From Flavobacterium sp. (lineage in GTDB: Bacteria; Bacteroidota; Bacteroidia; Flavobacteriales; Flavobacteriaceae): a stretch of 64,000 nucleotides of DNA. Shown in pieces: positions 38,462 through 46,167 of this stretch. The stretch covers positions 124,001-188,000 of the forward strand of contig JAIXSK010000028.1 in assembly GCA_027484725.1 (NCBI GenBank), given 5' to 3'. The number at the start of each line of letters is the position of its first letter. The stretch's first letter is position 1. Under the pieces are notes generated by a model. The model searched no databases. It was not told where the DNA came from and was given only the letters and a program-made list of their open reading frames with translations. The position numbers and the translations under genes were made by a program.

Positions 38462-39161
38462 TTTGCTGATGCTGGGATCAACCGTTGTTTTGGCACAAGA
38501 CAAAGCAGCAAAACCCAAAGATTCGGCGGCGGTTAAAACCAATCGATATGGCATTCGCGCGGGTGTTGATTTGTTTAAAATTGCCCGTTCATCTTATGAA
38601 AAAGACTACAAAGGTTTTGAAGTAGTGGGCGATTATCGTTTGACCAAAAAATACTATCTCGCCGGTGAAATCGGAAATGAAAACAAAACCACCGATGACG
38701 ACCGTCTCAACTTTACCACCAAAGGAACGTATTTTAAAGTAGGTTTTGATTATAATTTATATGAGAATTGGCTCGACATGGAAAACATGGTTTACATCGG
38801 TATGCGCTATGGTGTGAGCGCCTTTAGCCAAACCTTGAACAGCTATAAAATCTATGATCGATATCAATATTTTACACCTACACAAACCATTGAGTCCGGC
38901 GAAAAATTTGACGGCTTATCAGCGCAATGGGTAGAAGTCGTAGCCGGAGTCAAAGCCAAAATCATCAACAATTTCTATTTAGGCTTTAGCTTTAGAATCA
39001 ACAAACTCGTGAGCAACAAAAAGCCCGACGGTTTTGACAATTTATACATTCCGGGTTTTAACCGCACTTATGACGGAACCTTTGGCGCGGGATTCAATTA
39101 TACGCTTTCGTATATGATTCCGATATATAAGAAAAAAGTTCCGGTGAAAATTACGAATTAG
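38433..39161 (+). CDS. DUF6048 family protein
   Basis: Signal peptide MKHTLRFLFSLLMLGSTVVLAQ; 'GIRAGVDLFKIARSSYEKDYKGFEVVGDYRL'; overlaps the 3' end of the preceding gene. Confidence 0.78.
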   Translation: MKHTLRFLFSLLMLGSTVVLAQDKAAKPKDSAAVKTNRYGIRAGVDLFKIARSSYEKDYKGFEVVGDYRLTKKYYLAGEIGNENKTTDDDRLNFTTKGTYFKVGFDYNLYENWLDMENMVYIGMRYGVSAFSQTLNSYKIYDRYQYFTPTQTIESGEKFDGLSAQWVEVVAGVKAKIINNFYLGFSFRINKLVSNKKPDGFDNLYIPGFNRTYDGTFGAGFNYTLSYMIPIYKKKVPVKITN

Positions 39162-39394
39162 AAATTACGAATTACGAATGAGTGATCAGGCGTTTTTATT
39201 GCGTAACGTCTTTTGGATTCAGCAGATGATTTTCAAAAATTACGAATTAGAAATTACGAATGAGTGATCAGGCGTATTTATTGCGTAATGTCTTTTGGAT
39301 TGAGCAGATGATTTTCAAAAATTACGAATTACGAATGAGTGATCAGGCGTTTTTATTGCGTAATGTCTTTTGGATAGAGCCGATTATTTTCAAA
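39147..39394. repeat. Tandem direct repeat (82 and 75 bp spacing): partial copies of the IVP ORF 3' end separated by ATTCGTA-type heptamers
   Basis: 'gagtgatcagg' at 39180, 39262, 39337; each copy encodes LKII(C/G)(S/*)IQKTLRNK(N/Y)A* on the minus strand; heptamers between copies. Confidence 0.92.
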
Positions 39395-39699
39395 AGTTCA
39401 TTGGCTTCATACATCAAACTTTCGCTTTCTACTTTATCGATATAATTTGTATCTGTCAATAATCTAATCCAAAAAAGTGTTTCTCTGGCTTCTTTGTATG
39501 CAATAGAAAGTTTAGACAAAAAGTCTTTTTCAGACTGACCTCCAATCGCTTCTTCAATATTAGCTGCAATCGAAGTACCTGATCGAAGCAGTTGCTTGCT
39601 TAATATGTACTCTTTATTATTCTCGCACAATTGTTTGTATAAATTGACAATCCTGACAGCAAAAGCATAACTCTTCATTTGCACGATATTTTCCTTCAT
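39343..39699 (-). CDS. Four helix bundle protein (23S rRNA-intervening sequence protein family, TIGR02436/PF05635-like)
   Basis: 'SYAFAVRIVNLYKQLCENNKEYILSKQLLRSGTSIAANIEEAIGGQSEKDFLSKLSIAYKEARETLFWIRLL' family signature. Confidence 0.93.
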   Translation of the reverse strand: MKENIVQMKSYAFAVRIVNLYKQLCENNKEYILSKQLLRSGTSIAANIEEAIGGQSEKDFLSKLSIAYKEARETLFWIRLLTDTNYIDKVESESLMYEANELLKIIGSIQKTLRNKNA

Positions 39700-39705
39700 A
39701 CACAA

Positions 39706-39817
39706 ATTCGTAATTTAAAATTTACAATTCGTAATTCGTAATTTAAAATTTACAATTCGTAATTCGTAATTCGTAATTCGTAATTCGTAATTCGTAATTC
39801 GTAATTCGTAATTATTT
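39706..39817. repeat. Heptanucleotide array: 15 units (ATTCGTA/ATTTAAA/ATTTACA; last 8 are perfect ATTCGTA) plus an edge ATTATTT
   Basis: Direct heptad-by-heptad reading 39706-39810. Confidence 0.95.
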
Positions 39818-40048
39818 AATTTTCCTAAACCCTTTCATAAAAATCCAGCGCATGAAAATGTGCTCGCCATCATTGGTTTTAACCGCTTGAAATTGCGGAG
39901 CCAATAACGTTCCGGCCACAAAAGCCGTAAACATCAGCCACATGCCTGATAAGTGTGAATAGGATTTAAGAATCAATTGCAATCCGATAAAAATAGATCC
40001 AAACGAAAGCAGTTGAAAAATAAGTGCACGTATTTGTAGTTTGGTCAT
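39812..40048 (-). CDS. Small membrane protein, hypothetical
   Basis: 78 aa with two hydrophobic segments; 2 bp downstream of the RlmL-like gene. Confidence 0.7.
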   Translation of the reverse strand: MTKLQIRALIFQLLSFGSIFIGLQLILKSYSHLSGMWLMFTAFVAGTLLAPQFQAVKTNDGEHIFMRWIFMKGFRKIK

Positions 40049-40050
40049 GA

Positions 40051-41223
40051 TTAATTTTCTTTGTAGTTAGGGTTAAACTTCGCCCGCTTGCTGCCTTCAT
40101 ACATTTCGTACTTCACCAAACGCGCTTCGAGGCTTCCGTTGTAAAGTTTAATTTTGCGCGAGGGTTTAAGCCCGACAAACTTCAAAGCTTCTAAGTTGGC
40201 GGTAATAAACCAAGCGTGCGTTCCGGGGTAATTTTGTTTTAAGGTATCGCCTATTTCACGGTAAAAACGCTCCATTTCAATGTCTAAACGTTCGCCATAC
40301 GGCGGATTAAAAACCATGTGCAACGGGCCTTGCGTTTCTTTTTGTGTATCAAAAAAGTTGCGCTCTTGCACCGTAATATATTCGCTCAAATTGGCATTCT
40401 CTATATTGTCTTTGGCTTTGCTTACAGCACTGGGCGCTTTGTCATAACCTTTAATAGTATACCTGAATTCGCGCGTGCGGTTGAGCAATGAATCGGTAAC
40501 TTTGTCAAACAAATCAGCATCCCAATCCGGCCATTTCTCAAAGGCAAATTCTCGGCGGTTGATGTTGGCCGGAATATGACACGCAATCATCGCAGCTTCA
40601 ACCAACAAAGTTCCGCTCCCACACATCGGATCCAGAAAATCACTCTGTCCGTCCCAACCCGAAAGCAACAACATCCCAGCGGCCAAAACTTCATTAATCG
40701 GTGCTATATTGGTGGCGGTTCTGTATCCGCGATGGTGCAACGAAGCGCCGGAAGTATCAAGCGAAACCGATACCTGATCGCGATCAATATGCACGTGAAT
40801 ACGCAAATCCGGATGTTCTTTTTCAATGCTTGGTCGCGCTCCGGTTTTGCTGCGGAACTGATCTACAATGGCATCTTTGGTTTTGAGCGCCACAAACTGA
40901 GAATGTGTAAAATGCTCAGAATGCACCGTTACATCTACCACAAAAGTTTGGTGGTCGAGCAAGTATTTTGACCAATCCACATCAGAAATTCCTTTGTACA
41001 AAAGCGTTTCATTAAAAGCCCGAAAACGGTGAATGGGTTTGAGAATCTTCAGCGCCGTACGCAAAGCCAAATTAGCCTTGTACATAAAACCTTTGTCGCC
41101 TTTAAAGTTCACCACGCGCAATCCGGCTTGAACGTCTTGTGCGCCCAAAGCTTTGAGTTCGGCAGCCAGGATTTCTTCAAAACCAAAAAAGGTTTTGGCC
41201 ACCATTTTAAAATTATTTTCCAT
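40051..41223 (-). CDS. THUMP domain class I SAM-dependent RNA methyltransferase (RlmL-like)
   Basis: THUMP N-terminus; 'DFLDPMCGSGTLLVEAAMIA', 'MVFNPPYGERL'. Confidence 0.93.
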   Translation of the reverse strand: MENNFKMVAKTFFGFEEILAAELKALGAQDVQAGLRVVNFKGDKGFMYKANLALRTALKILKPIHRFRAFNETLLYKGISDVDWSKYLLDHQTFVVDVTVHSEHFTHSQFVALKTKDAIVDQFRSKTGARPSIEKEHPDLRIHVHIDRDQVSVSLDTSGASLHHRGYRTATNIAPINEVLAAGMLLLSGWDGQSDFLDPMCGSGTLLVEAAMIACHIPANINRREFAFEKWPDWDADLFDKVTDSLLNRTREFRYTIKGYDKAPSAVSKAKDNIENANLSEYITVQERNFFDTQKETQGPLHMVFNPPYGERLDIEMERFYREIGDTLKQNYPGTHAWFITANLEALKFVGLKPSRKIKLYNGSLEARLVKYEMYEGSKRAKFNPNYKEN

Positions 41224-41288
41224 TGTAAAATCAGGTAATCGGTGCAAAAATAGTCTAAATTTGCCCTCGAAATTGATTCAAGTAACAA

Positions 41289-42050
41289 ATGACCGAAGAT
41301 TCATCAGCGAAAAACACCCAACCCAACGTAAGCAGCAATTGGTTTGCCTCGTGGTTTGATTCGCCGTATTATCATATTTTATACAAAGAGCGCAATTATC
41401 GGGAAGCCCAAATTTTTATGGACAACCTGACGCATTACCTCAACTTGCCCGAAAAAGCCAAAGTGCTTGATTTGGCTTGCGGCAAAGGCCGACATGCTAT
41501 TTACTTAAATCAATTGGGTTATCAGGTGCTCGGGGCTGATTTGTCGGTCAACAGTATTGCCATTGCCTCAAAAAATGCCAATGAAACCTTGCGTTTTGAA
41601 GTGCACGACATGCGCGAGCCCTTTGAAGAAAAGTTCGATGCCATTTTTAATTTGTTTACCAGTTTTGGCTATTTTCAGTGCGATGAAGACCACCTCAAAA
41701 CGCTCATCGCCATCAAAGAAAGCCTCACCGAATATGGCTTTGGCGTGATTGATTTTATGAATGTCAACCAAGTCTTGTCCACACTGGTTCCCGAAGAAAC
41801 CAAAACCGTCGACGGCATTGATTTTCACATCAAACGCTACCCTACCGAAGGCTACATTTTTAAAGAAATCAGCTTTACTGACCAAGGTCAAAATCATCAT
41901 TATACAGAAAAAGTCCGCGCCTTTACCCTACAAGATTTTCAATCGCTCATGGAACAAGCCGGTATTTATTTACTTGATATTTTTGGCGATTACAAACTCA
42001 AAAAATTCCATAAAACCGAAAGCGAACGCCTGATCATGATCTTCAAATGA
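41289..42050 (+). CDS. Class I SAM-dependent methyltransferase
   Basis: 'KVLDLACGKGRHAIYLNQLGYQVLGADLS'. Confidence 0.92.
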   Translation: MTEDSSAKNTQPNVSSNWFASWFDSPYYHILYKERNYREAQIFMDNLTHYLNLPEKAKVLDLACGKGRHAIYLNQLGYQVLGADLSVNSIAIASKNANETLRFEVHDMREPFEEKFDAIFNLFTSFGYFQCDEDHLKTLIAIKESLTEYGFGVIDFMNVNQVLSTLVPEETKTVDGIDFHIKRYPTEGYIFKEISFTDQGQNHHYTEKVRAFTLQDFQSLMEQAGIYLLDIFGDYKLKKFHKTESERLIMIFK

Positions 42051-42718
42051 TACCATATTTATTACCCTTTTTATCGGTGATTTTGGGTTATGGTTTGGCC
42101 ATCGGATTTCAACCCAAAAAGAAAAAAAGCCTCAAATTGTTGTTGGCTTTTAGCGGTTCATTTTTGCTGTCCATGACCGTTATTCATTTATTACCCGAAA
42201 TTTATCGCACCCAAAATCCGAATGTTGGCTTATACATCATGCTGGGTATTTTGTTGCAAATCATCTTAGAATACTTCTCGCAAGGCGCTGAACATGGGCA
42301 CGTGCACGGACACGACCCGCTCACCAAAATTCCGTGGTTGCTTTTGGGCAGTTTGTGTCTGCACGCTTTTCTTGAAGGCTTACCCGTGAGCCAATATCCC
42401 GAACTTGCGCTGGGCATCAGCATTCACCACTTGCCCATTGCCATCATTCTCACCCTGTTTTTAATCAACGGAGGTTTGAGCAAAATGCAAACCCTGCTCA
42501 TGATGTTGCTTTTTGCGCTCATGACTCCGGCAGGCGCTTGGCTCGCAAGTCATTGGCCGGATGTAGTGCAGTATCAATCGTATTTTACCGCATTGGTCAT
42601 TGGAATTTTATTCCACATTTCCTCGACCATTATTTTTGAAAGCAGCGAAGGACACAAATTCAACTTGGCCAAAATCACGGTCATTATTTTGGGCTTTGCG
42701 CTCGCTTATTTGATTTAG
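42047..42718 (+). CDS. ZIP family metal transporter
   Basis: 'HAFLEGLPVSQ', 'ISIHHLPIAIIL'; His-rich loop EHGHVHGHD. Confidence 0.9.
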   Translation: MIPYLLPFLSVILGYGLAIGFQPKKKKSLKLLLAFSGSFLLSMTVIHLLPEIYRTQNPNVGLYIMLGILLQIILEYFSQGAEHGHVHGHDPLTKIPWLLLGSLCLHAFLEGLPVSQYPELALGISIHHLPIAIILTLFLINGGLSKMQTLLMMLLFALMTPAGAWLASHWPDVVQYQSYFTALVIGILFHISSTIIFESSEGHKFNLAKITVIILGFALAYLI

Positions 42719-42798
42719 GGCGTGACCACAAGGGTCGGGCTATTCGTTGCAATCTTTTTTCGTTCCTCAAAAAGGATTTTCACTGCTATCCCTCACGC
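42718..42798 (-). repeat. Structured intergenic element, copy E (minus orientation, alternative outer stem)
   Basis: Outer GCGTGA/TCACGC; core on minus strand GATAGCAGTGAAAATcCTTTTT...AAAAAAGATTGCAACGAA. Confidence 0.65.
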
Positions 42799-42804
42799 GG
42801 AAAA

Positions 42805-42865
42805 AGACACGCTCCGCTCTAGACACGCTCCGCTACAGACACGCTGCGCTACAGACCCCTGCGCT
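42805..42865. repeat. 16-bp tandem repeat, 3 copies plus a partial
   Basis: agacacgctccgctct / agacacgctccgctac / agacacgctgcgctac / agacccctgcgct. Confidence 0.9.
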
Positions 42866-42912
42866 TTGGGATAAAAGGAATCGTCGGTTTCACGAATTCA
42901 ATTACTTCAAAA

Positions 42913-42947
42913 ATCAACAATCGTTAATCTTCAATCGTTAATCATTA
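42913..42947. repeat. Heptanucleotide array, 5 units (ATCNNNA)
   Basis: atcaaca atcgtta atcttca atcgtta atcatta. Confidence 0.85.
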
Positions 42948-43145
42948 CAGACCGATGCGCTTGAGGACAAAAGGGACGTAAGATGATTCATCGCTGAATC
43001 AAACCATAGAAAACGCTGCGCGAGTGGACATCTCGATTGTTCAAAAACTTTGCGCCTTTCCAAGCAAAATTCCCTACTTTTGAGTCTTTGAAAATAACAA
43101 CATTTATTCCGCTGCCCTCTATACAATTCGGCAGTAACTTGGCCC

Positions 43146-43208
43146 AACATAAATCATTCAACATACAACATTCAACATACAACATTCAACATACAACATT
43201 CAACATTC
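43146..43208. repeat. Heptanucleotide array, 9 units (AACATWC), in the murQ leader
   Basis: aacataa atcattc aacatac aacattc aacatac aacattc aacatac aacattc aacattc. Confidence 0.93.
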
Positions 43209-43218
43209 AAAATAACAA

Positions 43219-44040
43219 ATGTCCTTCACCAAAACCACCGAACAAGCCTCGCATTATCAAGCACTCGAAGAGATGTCTGTGCATGATTTACTTGCCAACA
43301 TCAACCGCGAAGATCAAACCGTTCCGCTGGCTGTTGAACGCGCTCTGCCACAAATTGAAAAATTGGTTAGCCGCGTGGTCGAGCAACTCAAAAAAGGCGG
43401 GCGTTTGTTTTATATCGGTGCCGGAACCTCGGGTCGTTTGGGTATCGTCGATGCTTCTGAATGTCCGCCTACCTATGGCGTGCCGCATGATCTGGTCAAC
43501 GGCATCATTGCCGGTGGTGACCAAGCCATTCGCCGCGCGGTTGAAAACGCCGAAGACAACACCACACAAGCCTGGCTTGATTTAGAAGCCAACCACATTG
43601 GCCCGGATGATTTTGTGATTGGCATTGCTGCATCGGGCACGACACCTTATGTGCTAGGCGGCCTTGAAGCCTGTCACCAAAAAGGCATCGCTACCGGCGG
43701 AATTACTTGCAACGCCGGAAGCCCATTGGCGCTTACCGCGCAATACCCTATTGAAGTGGTCGTGGGTCCGGAATTCGTGACCGGAAGCTCGCGCATGAAA
43801 GCCGGAACCGCGCAAAAACTCGTTTTGAATATGATTTCTACCACAGTCATGATTCAGTTGGGGCGCGTAAAAGGCAACAAAATGGTTGATATGCAACTCA
43901 GCAACAACAAACTTGTAGAGCGCGGCGTGCGGATGATTATGGATGAAATTCCGGTAAGTTATGAAGTTGCCGCAGCATTATTAGAAAAACACGGCAGTGT
44001 GCGCCAAGCGGTTGCGTTTTATCAATCACAAGCATCATGA
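43219..44040 (+). CDS. murQ: N-acetylmuramic acid 6-phosphate etherase
   Basis: 'GRLFYIGAGTSGRLGIVDASECPPTYG', 'GNKMVDMQLSNNKLVERGVRM'. Confidence 0.95.
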   Translation: MSFTKTTEQASHYQALEEMSVHDLLANINREDQTVPLAVERALPQIEKLVSRVVEQLKKGGRLFYIGAGTSGRLGIVDASECPPTYGVPHDLVNGIIAGGDQAIRRAVENAEDNTTQAWLDLEANHIGPDDFVIGIAASGTTPYVLGGLEACHQKGIATGGITCNAGSPLALTAQYPIEVVVGPEFVTGSSRMKAGTAQKLVLNMISTTVMIQLGRVKGNKMVDMQLSNNKLVERGVRMIMDEIPVSYEVAAALLEKHGSVRQAVAFYQSQAS

Positions 44041-44336
44041 TTGGGTTTTATTTGCTCTCGGCAGCCATTCCGTTGCTTTGGGTTTGGAGCTTATGGTGGT
44101 TGCGTCGTTGGCGAAACTTCAGAGTTTATTTTTGGAGTAACTTTTTGCTGGCTCTTTTTTATCTGACTGTTCTGGGCTTTTTTGGATCACAGTTTTTTGA
44201 GCAAGACCCGTATGGTCTGAAAAAAATTGCACTCATCTTTTTTATCCTGCTCGCACACAGTATAGGAAGTTTTATTTTTGCTTTATTGTTTCGTTTTAAA
44301 TACGCCGCCCAATGGGAACCAACCGAGAAGTCCTAA
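44037..44336 (+). CDS. Hypothetical membrane protein
   Basis: Three hydrophobic helices; 4-bp overlap with murQ. Confidence 0.7.
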   Translation: MIGFYLLSAAIPLLWVWSLWWLRRWRNFRVYFWSNFLLALFYLTVLGFFGSQFFEQDPYGLKKIALIFFILLAHSIGSFIFALLFRFKYAAQWEPTEKS

Positions 44337-44545
44337 ACCAAGGAATCAAAAAATTAGCATTTGCCCTACCGGCTTTATTTACCGGGCCGGCAGTGATTTA
44401 CAACGCCTTCATCAACAAACAAAACAACTGGCACTATTTGGTTTTAGCCATTGGTATTGCCATTTGCTTGACGGGCGTTTATTTGATGTTTCGCGGTATT
44501 CAGCTGATGGTAAAAAGTATGTTTGACTACAATGATGACGAATGA
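44312..44545 (+). CDS. DUF6095 family protein
   Basis: 'GIKKLAFALPALFTGPAVIYNAFINKQN'. Confidence 0.8.
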   Translation: MGTNREVLNQGIKKLAFALPALFTGPAVIYNAFINKQNNWHYLVLAIGIAICLTGVYLMFRGIQLMVKSMFDYNDDE

Positions 44546-45120
44546 ATGAATTACTCTACATAGACCAAACTTTTGAACACTACCAAGGGCAAAACGGCCG
44601 CATTGCCAACAAAGAATTTGACGGTTGTCATTTTGTAAACGGTCAATTTTCAGGTTGCGATTTTTCGGGCAGTATTTTTACAGCCTGTACTTTTACTGAT
44701 TGCAATTTGTCTATGGCACAACTCAGCGCAACGCAACTGGCCCATGTGGTTTTTAAAAATTGTAAAATGCTCGGGCTTACATTTGATCAATGTTCTGATT
44801 TTTTGTTTGAAGTTTCTTTTGATCATTGCGCGTTAGACTTTTCATCATTTGCTTACAAAAAAATGCCCAAAACATCTTTTGCCGGATGTTCACTTAAAGA
44901 AGTAAGTTTTGTTGGAACTGATTTGAGCGGTGCCGATTTTGACCATGCCGATTTAACCTTGGCGGTTTTTAACCAAACGCAACTGGCCGGCGCTGATTTT
45001 ACTTCGGCACGCAATTTTACCATTGACCCACAATACAACCCGATGAAAAAGGCGCGTTTTTCTAGCCACGGACTCATCGGTTTGCTCTCACAATACGATA
45101 TAAAACTTGATTTGTCATGA
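44542..45120 (+). CDS. Pentapeptide repeat-containing protein (Qnr/McbG-like fold)
   Basis: A(D/N)LXX-type repeats: 'CDFSGSIFTACTFTDCNLSMAQLSATQLAHVVFKNC', 'GTDLSGADFDHADLTLAVFNQTQLAGADF'. Confidence 0.9.
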   Translation: MNELLYIDQTFEHYQGQNGRIANKEFDGCHFVNGQFSGCDFSGSIFTACTFTDCNLSMAQLSATQLAHVVFKNCKMLGLTFDQCSDFLFEVSFDHCALDFSSFAYKKMPKTSFAGCSLKEVSFVGTDLSGADFDHADLTLAVFNQTQLAGADFTSARNFTIDPQYNPMKKARFSSHGLIGLLSQYDIKLDLS

Positions 45121-45692
45121 AGATAAACGAAACCTATCTCGAAAGCGTTCGCAAGCAATTTTTGTATTACAAAATGCTCGGTGAGAAAGCCATGGCGCAA
45201 TTGGAGCCGGAACAATTTTTTGTCATGACTAATGAAGACACCAACAGCATCGCCACGATTGTCAAACATTTGGCGGGAAATATGCTTTCGCGCTGGACTG
45301 ACTTTTTAACCACCGACGGCGAAAAAGAATGGCGCCACCGAGACAGCGAATTTGAAAATGATTTGCAAACACCCGAACAAGTTTGGGCTTTGTGGAATCA
45401 AGGTTGGACGTGTTTTTTAGGGGCGCTTGACAGCTTATCGGCGCAGCAATTGGGCGAAATTATATACATCCGCAATGAAGGCCATACGGTTGTGGAAGCC
45501 ATCAACCGACAGTTGGCACATTATCCGTATCACGTGGGACAAATAGTGTTTTACGCCAAGCAACTCAAAGCCACGCCGTGGGAAAGTTTGTCGATTCCGC
45601 GCAATGCTTCAAAAAGTTATAATGCCGATAAATTTGCACGTGAAAAAGGCATTCGTAACTTTACAGACGACGAGCTTAATCGGCTACGCTAA
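45117..45692 (+). CDS. DUF1572 family (DinB-like) protein
   Basis: 'TIVKHLAGNMLSRWTDFLTTDGEKEWRHRDSEF'. Confidence 0.85.
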   Translation: MKINETYLESVRKQFLYYKMLGEKAMAQLEPEQFFVMTNEDTNSIATIVKHLAGNMLSRWTDFLTTDGEKEWRHRDSEFENDLQTPEQVWALWNQGWTCFLGALDSLSAQQLGEIIYIRNEGHTVVEAINRQLAHYPYHVGQIVFYAKQLKATPWESLSIPRNASKSYNADKFAREKGIRNFTDDELNRLR

Positions 45693-45695
45693 CCC

Positions 45696-45771
45696 GCAGC
45701 CCTGGTGGAAGTGGCGTCCTTGCCGACTGGGGTTCAGGCGGCAAGACACAACGAACGACAGGATTAGCTGC
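45696..45771 (+). repeat. Structured intergenic element, copy C
   Basis: GCAGC-CCTG...GTcCTTGCCG...CGGCAAGAC...CAGG-att-AGCTGC. Confidence 0.75.
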
Positions 45772-45781
45772 CCAAATAAAA

Positions 45782-46156
45782 ATGATGAAAAAATATTTGC
45801 TTTTAATTTTAGTTCCGCTGCTGAGCGCTTGCTACCAAACCAAGTGTAATTGCAACGATTTTAAAACCGGAAAATTTGAATCTGTGGTGGTCATCAATGG
45901 TGTGCAACAACGCACCATTTCTGAACGAACCGACTCTTTGGTTATTGAAACCTACAAAGGAAAAACTGATACCGCAACAATTCGTTGGGTGAGCGATTGC
46001 GAATATGTGTTGCGCCAAATGCACCCCAAAACTATGGCCGAGCAAAAAGCTATTTCGATTAAAATTTTGACAACCAACCAAAATTCGTATACATTTGAAT
46101 TTGGGTTGGTAGGCGACGATGCGCGCCAAAAAGGAACCGCTCGTAGAATTGAATAA
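45782..46156 (+). CDS. Small lipoprotein, hypothetical
   Basis: Lipobox LVPLLSAC; 'CNCNDFKTGKFE...'. Confidence 0.75.
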   Translation: MMKKYLLLILVPLLSACYQTKCNCNDFKTGKFESVVVINGVQQRTISERTDSLVIETYKGKTDTATIRWVSDCEYVLRQMHPKTMAEQKAISIKILTTNQNSYTFEFGLVGDDARQKGTARRIE

Positions 46157-46167
46157 ACAAACATTAC

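Noticed and set aside
39260-39445. 61-aa + strand ORF with internal duplication (MSDQAYLLRNVFWIEQMIFKNYELRMSDQAFLLRNVFWIE...)
   Set aside because: Reads the antisense of the tandem IVP 3'-end copies; the repeat explains the apparent protein duplication.
39706-39817. CRISPR-like array
   Set aside because: Strict 7-bp tandem period with no spacers; not CRISPR.
42747-43185. Short ORFs in the ZIP-murQ intergenic region, and the 182-aa ORF 43037-43585
   Set aside because: Translate low-complexity repeats and overlap murQ out of frame.
45782-46156. Possible annotation as a topoisomerase IV-related protein
   Set aside because: Sequence is a small lipoprotein (LLSAC lipobox) with no topoisomerase motifs; any such label would likely be propagated from the nearby parC/parE.
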